From NCBI GenBank assembly GCA_021404685.1, contig QWHC01000004.1:38697-102696 (forward strand): 64,000 nucleotides of DNA. Direction: 5' to 3'. A program made the position numbers and the translations under genes. Below the pieces are notes generated by a model, which was given only the letters and a program-made list of their open reading frames with translations, ran no database searches and was not told the origin of the DNA. Source of the stretch: Chloroflexi bacterium CFX4 (GTDB lineage Bacteria > Chloroflexota > Anaerolineae > Aggregatilineales > UBA2796). The first letter of the stretch is position 1; every line of letters starts with the position of its first letter. Shown piece by piece: positions 15,856 through 23,780 of this stretch.

Positions 15856-17847
15856 TTACACGTCTTTTACCTCTGACGGACGCGGCAGCACAGGGCGATC
15901 TGTATATTCGTTATCGGGCTTCTCGATCTTCATGTACTCGAAGCGCCGTTCCTGCGGCGTGAGCATGACGCACAACTCACGGATGCGATCAATGGCGCGG
16001 AAATCGTGCTTGATACCTAGCTGGCTCACCACATATTCCTCAAAGGCTTTGATGTACTCGTCCGCTGTTTCTCGGCGCTCTGCGGTTGCCCAGCCGTCAC
16101 CCTCGAAAAGCTGTACGTAGCGTTTTTGACGGTCAATCAGGTGCAAGGTTGGCGTCAGTTTGACCATACCCATACCATATGGTTTGCCCATGCCCAGCTG
16201 ATGGCGATGCTCGGCGCTGCATGGTAAGTAAAGCGCCCATGCCAGCGCACCAAGTTCAACCGCGCTCAGGTTCTCAAAGCGAACAGTGAACTTGAAGGTC
16301 ACATTTTCTTTCACGGGCTTCATCCGCGTGTGCTGTGTATCGCTGCCCTGCTGAATTTTTTTGAGTGCTTCTAGGTCTTTCTGCTCAACATCGTTTATGG
16401 TTGTGCCGTGCTGCCGCCAGTAGAGCTTGTGTCCACGCAGGTTTGGACGGCGTGGCTTGGTGGTAGCATAGTGGTGCAGCTCAGCTTTAGAGCGGTAGGC
16501 TTCTTCTGGCTGTTCAAGGTAGTGTTGAAAAGTCGTGACCTTTGGTCCGCCTAGAATTTTCGGGATGAATTCGCGCTCATAGAAGTCTTTACTATCATCT
16601 GCGACAACAGCATCTGAAACGCTAACGCGAGAGGCATAAGCACGGCGCTTATCGCCTTGCTTAATATCTTTCGCCTCCTCCGCTTTGCCGATGTAGCCGA
16701 AGATTGCCTCTGCTATATCATAGTGATCGGAACGCTCTCGCAGTGCCTCAGGGATGAAATCACGCGGCGTGACAGCGCGGATCGTCCGTTTGCCGCCCTT
16801 TGTCTCGGTCAGGGTTGCGGGAATGCGGAAAAATGGTGCATGACCGAAGTAAATCACCATCTCACCTTCACCGGAGCGCGGCGGGATGTAAAAAATCGGT
16901 CGTCCAGCCACGAGGCAGCCAAATTCTTCGTCGAAGGGCTTTTCCTTCAGGAAAGGCGTCAAGCCATCGCGGTAGTCCTTAACAGCCTGTGGATCAATCT
17001 GCACGCGTGGCAGCCGAGCATCCGCTTCAAAGACGATCACAAAGTTCTTGCGCCCTGTTTGAACGCGTCCACGTGACTCGCCGCTTGACTCTGCCATGTT
17101 ACCGGTGCAGACCAGCACACCATCTCGCTGCTCACCTTGTCTCGGCGTGCGAACACTGGCGCGCAAGCCCGCACGTCCGCTTTGAAGCGATTCGGCAAGC
17201 ATGACATCAAGGTATTGCACACGGTAATCAGCGCTATTGAGGTGAATGATGCCCTGAAGCCGACTGACCGCTTCAGCCACATTACCTCTCTCGTCCAAAT
17301 CCCGCACTTTGGCGAATGTTTTACCTTGCTGCTTGGCAGCAGGGCGGATGAACCATTTATCGCCGTCGCACTCTAGGAAGCCTGCTTCTACATATCTGCC
17401 AAGCGGCCCAAGCGTGTTTTTGTAATTTTCACCGAGCGGATCATCTGACCTGGCAGCCACCGCACGGAAGAAGATTTTCGGCTTGTCACTGACTCGCCCC
17501 ATCTTCCCAAACGCCACGATCTCCACCAGACTCCGCAACATGCCGCGCAGCGAACTGCCCGGAATGACAGGCTTACCATTGCGCTGGAAGAAATCAGACT
17601 TGTTTTTGTGCTGCTCGGCTTTTGCTGCCTCAGCTTCGGTCAACATGCCGCGAATGTAGAGCGGCGTCTCGGTGGTGAGCGTGACGGTGAAATGTCCGCT
17701 GTGCTGATCCGCGTGGTAGCGGTCGTGATCGGGCAACGGCTCAGCAGGCACGACCTTATCCGGCAGCGGTACGAAGTTGTAGGGCGCGTGTGCCACGCCG
17801 CGCCCACCACCCTGTGATTGTCCGCCTTGTCTTCCCTTGTTACCCAT
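15856..17847 (-). CDS. TIGR03986-type RAMP protein (Cas7-insertion subunit of type III-Dv)
   Basis: The 663-residue protein has a Gly-rich disordered N-terminus (~1-20), then a RAMP fold with IRGMLTEAE and the crRNA-binding loop PVIPGSSLRGMLRSLVE (~93-109), which is diagnostic of the TIGR03986 family. A long insertion follows, and a Gly-rich RAMP loop occurs near the C-terminus (GMGKPYGMGMVKL). In the Synechocystis III-Dv complex the equivalent protein is the Cas7-insertion subunit, one of the backbone subunits able to cut target RNA. A strong ribosome-binding site (AAGGAGG) precedes the ATG, and the gene overlaps csx19 by 8 bases. Confidence 0.9.
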   Translation of the reverse strand: MGNKGRQGGQSQGGGRGVAHAPYNFVPLPDKVVPAEPLPDHDRYHADQHSGHFTVTLTTETPLYIRGMLTEAEAAKAEQHKNKSDFFQRNGKPVIPGSSLRGMLRSLVEIVAFGKMGRVSDKPKIFFRAVAARSDDPLGENYKNTLGPLGRYVEAGFLECDGDKWFIRPAAKQQGKTFAKVRDLDERGNVAEAVSRLQGIIHLNSADYRVQYLDVMLAESLQSGRAGLRASVRTPRQGEQRDGVLVCTGNMAESSGESRGRVQTGRKNFVIVFEADARLPRVQIDPQAVKDYRDGLTPFLKEKPFDEEFGCLVAGRPIFYIPPRSGEGEMVIYFGHAPFFRIPATLTETKGGKRTIRAVTPRDFIPEALRERSDHYDIAEAIFGYIGKAEEAKDIKQGDKRRAYASRVSVSDAVVADDSKDFYEREFIPKILGGPKVTTFQHYLEQPEEAYRSKAELHHYATTKPRRPNLRGHKLYWRQHGTTINDVEQKDLEALKKIQQGSDTQHTRMKPVKENVTFKFTVRFENLSAVELGALAWALYLPCSAEHRHQLGMGKPYGMGMVKLTPTLHLIDRQKRYVQLFEGDGWATAERRETADEYIKAFEEYVVSQLGIKHDFRAIDRIRELCVMLTPQERRFEYMKIEKPDNEYTDRPVLPRPSEVKDV

Positions 17848-18412
17848 TGCCCACCTCCTTCAAGCAAACCAAGCGGCTGAATGCCACATAGACAAAGCCA
17901 TTATCATCTGTTTTCAAGTAATGGCGCACAGTCAGGCGCAGCGGACGCCAATCAGGCTTAGCTTTCGTCACGTTGATCGGCACGTGATGCACCAAGCCTT
18001 GCGCGCCGTCGCTCATCTTGGTGAAGCCGTCACTATCAGACTTTTCGGCGTGATCGCCCCACAAAATCTGATCCTCATCGAAGTATTCGCAGCCTTCGCC
18101 CATGCCATCCTTGATAATGCGCGCATGGAAGTTTCCATCGCTATCCCGCCACACGAAGTATTCGGCATTTTCATTGAAGAGGCGCGCCTGCTGGAGCGTC
18201 TCCGTTTTTAATTCTTGTGGCTTGGGGATCAGTTCGTTGTTCACCACCTTGCCCCAGATCACACCATCATCGGCGTGCGCCAGTAAAAGTGCATCATTTC
18301 CCGCGCTCCCAACCTGCTCTTGCAGCCATTTCACAGGGTCTATAGGATCAACGGCTACGGGAGAAGGCTCTACACTGACAGAGGTGGTTGTTCCCTGAAT
18401 TGTGCGTTTCAT
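17840..18412 (-). CDS. csx19: Csx19 (TIGR03984), type III-D accessory subunit
   Basis: The 190-residue protein fits the TIGR03984/Csx19 family, which is restricted to type III-D loci: LLAHADDGVIWG, a central EYFDEDQILWGD block and a C-terminal LRLTVRHYLKTDDNGF-type segment. In the III-Dv complex Csx19 is a structural subunit bound to the effector. No catalytic motif is visible, as expected. It overlaps the double-Cas7 gene at its start (ATGA) and the TIGR03986 gene at its end, so translation is coupled. Presence of csx19 with csx10 and TIGR03986 is the main marker for calling this module III-D. Confidence 0.88.
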   Translation of the reverse strand: MKRTIQGTTTSVSVEPSPVAVDPIDPVKWLQEQVGSAGNDALLLAHADDGVIWGKVVNNELIPKPQELKTETLQQARLFNENAEYFVWRDSDGNFHARIIKDGMGEGCEYFDEDQILWGDHAEKSDSDGFTKMSDGAQGLVHHVPINVTKAKPDWRPLRLTVRHYLKTDDNGFVYVAFSRLVCLKEVGNG

Positions 18413-19821
18413 GCGCTCACCTCCTTGACGTAATCCTCTAACTGCTCACGGTCACCCGTGATGCTCAATTTGCCTTTTCCAGCATCTTCGACGCGCCACT
18501 GTTTGTTATTGTGCTTGATGGTCGCTTCCTTGCCCGCCAATCTGCCGCGCCCAACGCTCGATTCACCGCCCAGCGCCAAATCGCCCGTCCACAAGTCCTT
18601 CAAGATCAGCAGCAGCAAGCCAATCTCAGCATCGCTCGGATTCTTGATGCGGCATTTCAGCGTGACCGTGCCGCTGATGTGTGGCTGCTGGTTGAACAGT
18701 GCAGTATCCAGCGCGCCGCCGGTGAAGCGGTCAATGCTGACGCGGCTCTGTACCATGTCAAACTGACCACCGTCAATGGCATGTTCCTCAAAGGTGATGC
18801 GGCTGGCAGCCCGATCTTTTTGTGCTTTTTTATCACCATCTGTATCGCCAAAGGCGCCGAATAGCTTGTTGATAAAATCCCCTGCATCAGCGCGATTAAG
18901 CGTGTTGGCAATTTTCAGCGCACGCGCCCGAATGGCGCCGGCGAGGCTGGTGCCGCTCAGCACTGATTTGCCGTTTGAGCGCAAGTGTCCCATATCGGCA
19001 ACCGTGCTATCGGAACGGATGAGCAGCGTGCTGCGAAGGGTGAAGGTTGCCTCTAGCGTGAACACCTGGCGCGCATCTTTCAGCGGCTCAACGTCGAATG
19101 TTGCGAACAGGTCTTTGCTGGTATCACTTAGCGCGTCGCCGCGCAGCCATGCCATGAGGTCAGTCTCGTTATGCATGTCGTAAATACGGACCTGCCACTC
19201 GTCAACCTTCGCCCGACCGTAGCCGCGCCCTTTGCGCGCACCGAGCGTGATCTCGCCTGCTTGCAGCCCGTGCAGTGCCGTTGCCAGCAACTGAAGCAGT
19301 TGATTTTCATTATCGTTTTCGGTCAGGATCAGCTCAAAGCGCAGCGGAAAAGATGTGCCTGCCTGCCAGACCACGAAAGTGTAGAGCGCACCTTCAGAGG
19401 CTGTGCGCGATTTACCATCAATCCGCACGCCGTCGCGCAGTTCAACCGTGCCGTTGTCACCTAGTGCGTCGTCTACGATCAAGCGGCTCTGGGCACCTTC
19501 GGCATCTTCGCGCACGCCGCCAAAGAGCGCAGCAGCGTGGCTATTGCCTGATTGGGCGTGACCATAGCCCTTTTCAAGCGACCACACATAGCTACGCAGC
19601 GCGCCGGCGATTGAAGCGCCTGTTAGGAGTGGTTTGCCTTCGCGCTCATCCACAATGAGCGGCATGAGCGCGCCTGCTTCATCGCCGCTGCCGAAGTGCG
19701 CCGGCGTCTGCAAGACCAACGTGCCTTCCACCACCACGCGCTTGACGATCTTGCGCGACTTTTCGCCATGCCACATTGCTTGCGCTAATAAATTTTTGTC
19801 GTTTGGCAGTGCTTCACTCAT
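18409..19821 (-). CDS. Double Cas7 RAMP protein (Cas7-2x) of type III-Dv
   Basis: Two Cas7-like RAMP domains are fused in 470 residues. Domain 1 (~25-220) has the loop LLTGASIAGALRSYVW, and domain 2 (~250-440) has VLSGTSLAGAIRARAL; each ends with a Gly-rich stretch (GARKGRGYGRAK and GGESSVGRGRL). Cas7 subunits form the backbone along the crRNA and, where a key Asp is present, cut bound target RNA. At the position of that Asp, domain 2 keeps Asp (STVADMGHL) while domain 1 seems to have a hydrophobic residue (AGALMPLIV), so only domain 2 may cut. The arrangement matches Cas7-2x of the Synechocystis III-Dv complex. Confidence 0.88.
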   Translation of the reverse strand: MSEALPNDKNLLAQAMWHGEKSRKIVKRVVVEGTLVLQTPAHFGSGDEAGALMPLIVDEREGKPLLTGASIAGALRSYVWSLEKGYGHAQSGNSHAAALFGGVREDAEGAQSRLIVDDALGDNGTVELRDGVRIDGKSRTASEGALYTFVVWQAGTSFPLRFELILTENDNENQLLQLLATALHGLQAGEITLGARKGRGYGRAKVDEWQVRIYDMHNETDLMAWLRGDALSDTSKDLFATFDVEPLKDARQVFTLEATFTLRSTLLIRSDSTVADMGHLRSNGKSVLSGTSLAGAIRARALKIANTLNRADAGDFINKLFGAFGDTDGDKKAQKDRAASRITFEEHAIDGGQFDMVQSRVSIDRFTGGALDTALFNQQPHISGTVTLKCRIKNPSDAEIGLLLLILKDLWTGDLALGGESSVGRGRLAGKEATIKHNNKQWRVEDAGKGKLSITGDREQLEDYVKEVSA

Positions 19822-21322
19822 TGCGATCTTCCTTTCCTTTGCCTGCTTCTTTGGCGGCGCGTTCTAATACGGCGTCAATCAAGATGAGTGCGTTTTCATC
19901 TTTTTCAGCAGTCTCGGTCAGCCATGCTTTCATTGACTTGCCATTCACACGCGCCTTCTCAAAATGCTTATCGGCGCGCTTGCCTTTAATTTCCTCAAAA
20001 AACTTCTTAATTGCTTCGCTCAGTTGGCGATCATGCTTAGGCTTCAGGCGCTCACTGAGGACGATCTGCCGCAGACGGTTGATCTGGCTCTTGGGCATCG
20101 AGGATACACTCAGCCTCAGTCCTTTCGCATTGTCTAGCGCCTTCTGCTCAGTCTGTTGGCGCTCAATGCGCTTGTGCATCTCCTTCCAAAGTTCCTCGGA
20201 GGCGCCCAACGCGCTTTTGCCCGTATCGCGCACTGGTTTTTTCTTATCGCCATTCAGCACAGCCCGCTCAGGGCGTTGCCAGCCGATAGCGAACCGCCCA
20301 AAGCCTTCGTTGCGCCGCTCACCGATGCCGCGCCCATCAATGCTAAGTGCTGTGCCTGCCTTCAAAACCAGTACGCTGCCCATGCTGATCGTCGGCATTT
20401 GCGGCAGCGGCAGTCCCCATTTGCGGTTGAAGCCGCCGACGATGCCCTGCCCAAGATAGGCTTTCTCAACAGCATCAGGCGCAATGCCCAATGCACGGCA
20501 CAGCGATTCCAAATCAGCAGCGTGCTGACCATGTTCATTACGCAGGATGACATCGCTGAGCAAGGTGATCACAATCTTATCGCCGCTCGGTGACGCCTCG
20601 TCCGCCTCTTGCCAGGCATCGGAGCTTTCCACAGCGCTGATCGTCACACGCCCATAGCCGGCATTGCGTGCGCCGCCCATGACCACCGTCTTGTTTTCGC
20701 GCAGCAGACCTTCCATGTAAACAGCGTCGTCGTCGTTTTCACACAGTACCGCCGCCTCGAAGACTTGTCCGGCTGCCAGCGCGTTGTACTGATAGATGGT
20801 GCCGTTGTTTTCGCCGCGGCTGCGCCCGGCTTTGCGATCTCGCAGCGTATGCACGCTGATGGTGCGCTGTAAATCAGCAATTAGAACGCGCCCATCGCCA
20901 TTGAAGGCGACGAATGCGCCGCGCATTGACTTCGGCTTGTTCTGCTTCTTGTCTTTCTCGTCAGATTGATCCTCTGAATCACCCTCGCTTTTGAAGGCAT
21001 CATCTTTGATCTCGCGTTTCTCTGCGGGGGTCCCGTATTTTTTCTTCATCCAGGTGTGCGGCGCAGGCAGGCAGCGTTTACCACCTAACACGGGATAGCC
21101 GTTCAGGAAGCGCGTTTTAGGGCTGAAGAAACAACGGCGTGCTGCCTCTGCTGTAGCGTCTAACTCAACTAGCCCTTCCTTACGCAATGTCAAGCCGATC
21201 AAGACGCCGCGCAGCACACTGCCGGGAATGTAATCGTAAGAGACCGCGCTGTTCGGATCGCCCTCAAGGGCAGTTACCAAAAGCGGCTCTTCTAAAGTCA
21301 GGCGATAGGTGATGATCTTCAT
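19814..21322 (-). CDS. csx10: Csx10 RAMP protein with Cas11-like helical tail
   Basis: The 502-residue protein starts with a RAMP domain (ITYRLTLEEPLLVTALEG, then YIPGSVLRGVLIG) and a second beta-rich part (~225-350) with the Csx10/Cas5 pattern LGQGIVGGFNRKWGLPLPQ and GERRNEGFGRF. Residues ~365-502 are entirely helical and charged (SQINRLRQIVLSERLKPK onward). This tail is of the size and character of a Cas11 small subunit, and no separate Cas11 gene exists in the III-D module. In III-Dv the equivalent subunit is a Cas7-Cas5-Cas11 fusion. Csx10 should hold the crRNA 5' handle. Start and stop both overlap neighbouring genes. Confidence 0.88.
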   Translation of the reverse strand: MKIITYRLTLEEPLLVTALEGDPNSAVSYDYIPGSVLRGVLIGLTLRKEGLVELDATAEAARRCFFSPKTRFLNGYPVLGGKRCLPAPHTWMKKKYGTPAEKREIKDDAFKSEGDSEDQSDEKDKKQNKPKSMRGAFVAFNGDGRVLIADLQRTISVHTLRDRKAGRSRGENNGTIYQYNALAAGQVFEAAVLCENDDDAVYMEGLLRENKTVVMGGARNAGYGRVTISAVESSDAWQEADEASPSGDKIVITLLSDVILRNEHGQHAADLESLCRALGIAPDAVEKAYLGQGIVGGFNRKWGLPLPQMPTISMGSVLVLKAGTALSIDGRGIGERRNEGFGRFAIGWQRPERAVLNGDKKKPVRDTGKSALGASEELWKEMHKRIERQQTEQKALDNAKGLRLSVSSMPKSQINRLRQIVLSERLKPKHDRQLSEAIKKFFEEIKGKRADKHFEKARVNGKSMKAWLTETAEKDENALILIDAVLERAAKEAGKGKEDRNE

Positions 21323-21972
21323 GCGCGCACGCCTCCAATCCGTTTCTCAAACTTGTTGAGCAATGTATCCTGCGCTTCTGTGCCTTCCAGCCACACTTTC
21401 AAGCGCCCACGCCCACGATTGCGCCCACTGCCGCCGCGCTTGAGGTTTGCCGCACACGCCGCCAACAGTGCAAGGTGTGTTTCCTCTGGCTCTTTATCAA
21501 AGTGCAGCGGCGCACTGAACTCTAAGCCGCGCAGCACCACACGCGCCGAGCGCAGACTGCCCTCCTGCGGCACGCCAAACTTCGACTCATCCACAGCCGT
21601 CTGGCGGCGAATGCTGGTCAGCGACTCCAGAATTTGGGTTGGTGTGAAAGATTGCCCCTTAACGTATGCCACAAGGTCACTCGGCAGTTCGGCGCGCCCA
21701 ACGCGCATATGCGCTTGGCTATCCAAGTTGCTGCCACCTACGCCAAACAGCCATTTCGCCGCCGCTGTCAAATCTTCAGGATTGCCGAGCGCGTAGAGGA
21801 TGTCCGCGCAGGCTTCCACCAACAAGCCTTTCAGCGTGCGCCCGCGAATGATCGGCAAGCCCGTGCTGGCGTCATGCTCCACTTCCGCATCCACCAAGCC
21901 GACCACGCCATCGCCGCGCCCAAAAGTTGTATCGCTGAGCAGTTTGATCTTCAGCGTCAGTTCAGCTGTCAT
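21319..21972 (-). CDS. Csm3-like Cas7 RAMP subunit of the type III-D module
   Basis: A single-domain Cas7 protein of 217 residues: the N-terminal KIKLLSDTTFGRG strand and loop, the putative catalytic Asp in GLVDAEVEHD, the crRNA loop LPIIRGRTLKGLLVEA, and a C-terminal RGGSGRNRGRGRLKVW Gly/Arg-rich RAMP loop. Csm3-type subunits bind crRNA and cleave target RNA at 6-base steps with the conserved Asp. I use the ATG embedded in TGATG with the cas10 stop; a GTG one codon upstream is equally possible. Its own stop overlaps the csx10 start (ATGA). Confidence 0.88.
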   Translation of the reverse strand: MTAELTLKIKLLSDTTFGRGDGVVGLVDAEVEHDASTGLPIIRGRTLKGLLVEACADILYALGNPEDLTAAAKWLFGVGGSNLDSQAHMRVGRAELPSDLVAYVKGQSFTPTQILESLTSIRRQTAVDESKFGVPQEGSLRSARVVLRGLEFSAPLHFDKEPEETHLALLAACAANLKRGGSGRNRGRGRLKVWLEGTEAQDTLLNKFEKRIGGVRA

Positions 21973-23630
21973 CACTCACCTGCTTTCTGATCCGTCCGCA
22001 GCGGAATGTGAATATCCATCAGTTCTAGCGCATCGAAGTAGCCACACACGCCTTCGCACCAACCGTTGGCAAAACCATCAAGTTGCGGTAAGTCCTCGGC
22101 GCTACCTTTTTTTTCTATGTAAACATTGCGGAAACGCTCAACTTCCTGAGGACCTTGGCGCAGTGCATCGCGCAGCAGCTTCGCCTTGTTGCGCTTCTTT
22201 GCCCATACATCGTTTTGGAACGCGCTTGTGAGTTTCTCCACAACTGACCACCGATGGACACCTACAGTTGCTTCATCGCCCAGCGCCACTGGACGCAGGG
22301 TCAGGCTGCCCTGTGATACGGTGTATTCGCGCTTGCGCATTTCTTCGAGATCGCTATACAAGCCACCGGCAGTAAAGTACCAGTCCAGCGCACCGCCCTT
22401 AAAACCAGCGCTGCGGCGGAACTGTTTAGCCGCGCTGCACAGTTCTTCACTGAGCGCGTAGGCACGCGCAAACGGATAGCGCGATTTGACAATCGCCACG
22501 CCCGCGCACGCCGTGAGTTTATCTGAATACCCTAGCTTCTTTAGTTCTTCATCGTTTTGCGCTGCCTTTTCAAAGGCTTGCAGATATTCGACTGCCAGTG
22601 CCACGCCGATGCGTCCGTCGCAGACGAAGGTCGTATCATCGCCGCCGAAGATGATCGGGCGAATGGGCAGATTCATGTGATTCTGATCACTGAGCGTAAA
22701 TTTAAGATCAGGGACGGTACCAACACCGAGAATTTCCATGCCTTCAACAGTTTTTTCGATCAGCAGATCGATCACGGCTTTCATTGCCGCCAGTGAGATG
22801 CGCTTGGTTGCCTGAGAGAAAGCGCGTATGTTATCAATGTATTTGCAATCAGCACTTTCAGTGCCGATCTGCTTGATAATATCACCCATATCGTTGCCAT
22901 CGGCGTGAACGATAGCGATGTAGCTGCTTTCACCTCTGGAGCGTCCGAGATGATCCAGATCATCTGGGAAGGTGTAACCACTGTGTTCTTCGAGCAAGGA
23001 ATCCTCAAGTTTTTGCTTGGCGTGCTTGGCTGCACCGGCAATATCCTGCTTGGCAAGCACTTCGGCGGAAAGGTAGCGCCTATCATCGCCGATGTGGCGA
23101 CGGGCAAGTGCCGGCAAGCCTGTCTCTTGGCACATGGCAGTTACGCCGAGCCCGAGCAGCGGTGCATTGGCAGGCAACCTGCTCACCGCCGCTTTCATGC
23201 CGCGGCGTAGTTCACCAACTGCCTTGCCAAGCGGACATTTTTCGTTTGTGCTGTCCCATGTGATGCTGTGAACCTCCAAACGCAAGTTGGGTGCCTCGCA
23301 CAGCACTTTCTTCGAGAGCCGCTCTGTGAAGGCTTTGGCGTGATCCTTATTGCGGAACAAGATTGTGATGTTGCCGCCGCCAAAGTAGATTACTTCGGCG
23401 TCAAGCGTGCTGCCTTCATCAAAGATGTGACCTTTCGCAAACGGCTTCTTCGCCTTTGGATCGGTAATGTTGTGTGTTAATTTGGCATTTTTCAGCGCCT
23501 CAAACGCCCATGCCTCCGTTGCCTGCGCCACAAGGTAGGAAGCGCCAACGTTCTCCTTCAGGCGGTTGCTACCAAAAACGTAGCTTTGAATGCCGCCGCA
23601 TTCCACGGTGAGTAAGGTATATTCCGTCAC
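21972..23630 (-). CDS. cas10: Cas10 of the type III-D module, HD-less, GGDD intact
   Basis: The 552-residue protein opens directly with the first polymerase-like domain (VECGGIQSYVFGSNRLKEN) and has the degenerate palm YFGGGNITI at 82-90. The second palm carries HADGNDMGD (~242-250) and an intact GGDD at 329-332, the catalytic site that makes cyclic oligoadenylate from ATP when target RNA is bound. There is no N-terminal HD nuclease domain, so DNA cutting by Cas10 is not expected. The GTG start shares one base with the TAG stop of a leftover csx14 fragment, and the first ten bases lie inside a 111-bp repeat also found before cmr1. Confidence 0.9.
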   Translation of the reverse strand: MTEYTLLTVECGGIQSYVFGSNRLKENVGASYLVAQATEAWAFEALKNAKLTHNITDPKAKKPFAKGHIFDEGSTLDAEVIYFGGGNITILFRNKDHAKAFTERLSKKVLCEAPNLRLEVHSITWDSTNEKCPLGKAVGELRRGMKAAVSRLPANAPLLGLGVTAMCQETGLPALARRHIGDDRRYLSAEVLAKQDIAGAAKHAKQKLEDSLLEEHSGYTFPDDLDHLGRSRGESSYIAIVHADGNDMGDIIKQIGTESADCKYIDNIRAFSQATKRISLAAMKAVIDLLIEKTVEGMEILGVGTVPDLKFTLSDQNHMNLPIRPIIFGGDDTTFVCDGRIGVALAVEYLQAFEKAAQNDEELKKLGYSDKLTACAGVAIVKSRYPFARAYALSEELCSAAKQFRRSAGFKGGALDWYFTAGGLYSDLEEMRKREYTVSQGSLTLRPVALGDEATVGVHRWSVVEKLTSAFQNDVWAKKRNKAKLLRDALRQGPQEVERFRNVYIEKKGSAEDLPQLDGFANGWCEGVCGYFDALELMDIHIPLRTDQKAGE

Positions 23631-23731
23631 TATTCCCAGCCTTTCATGATCTTGATCAATGCCAAGCGCGGGTCACGGATTCGATCTCCAAAGTCGAACA
23701 CATCGCGCATCCGCTCGTAAATATCCTGCAA
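23621..23731 (-). repeat. 111-bp direct repeat, copy A (between cmr6 and III-D cas10)
   Basis: This segment matches 29568-29678 without gaps, with only two differences, both third-codon-position changes that keep the protein sequence (CGG/CGA Arg and GTG/GTA Val). It holds the last 31 codons and stop of csx14 and the first ten bases of the III-D cas10 gene. Together with copy B it brackets the whole cmr1-cmr6 cassette in the same orientation. Confidence 0.97.
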
Positions 23732-23776
23732 CAGCGTGATAACCTTTGAAAAGCCACGCTGTTGCAAGGTATTCAT
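23630..23776 (-). pseudogene. 3' remnant of a csx14 gene, possibly translated as a 48-residue peptide
   Basis: Five bases after the cmr6 stop an ATG opens a 48-codon frame. Its last 31 residues (from DIYERMRDVFDFG to KGWE) are identical to the C-terminus of the intact csx14 at 29577-30398, while the first 17 are unrelated sequence from the inverted repeat. The HTH is missing its first helices, so it cannot act as a regulator. Its TAG stop shares a base with the GTG start of cas10, which may keep translation flowing from cmr6 to cas10. I treat it as a recombination scar rather than a working gene. Confidence 0.75.
23727..23766 (-). repeat. Perfect 12-bp inverted repeat at the cmr6/cas10 junction
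   Basis: TGCAACAGCGTG (23727-23738) and CACGCTGTTGCA (23755-23766) are exact reverse complements around a 16-base spacer; pairing extends to 14 bp with one bulged A. Five bases of the left arm belong to copy A of the 111-bp repeat; the rest is unique to this junction. In the mRNA it would form a stable hairpin ~100 bases before the cas10 start. Confidence 0.85.
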
Positions 23777-23780
23777 GCCT

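Noticed and set aside
23732-23780. Degenerate CRISPR repeat or mini-array at the cmr6/cas10 junction
   Set aside because: There is only one palindromic unit and no second copy in the window; nothing resembles regularly spaced repeats.
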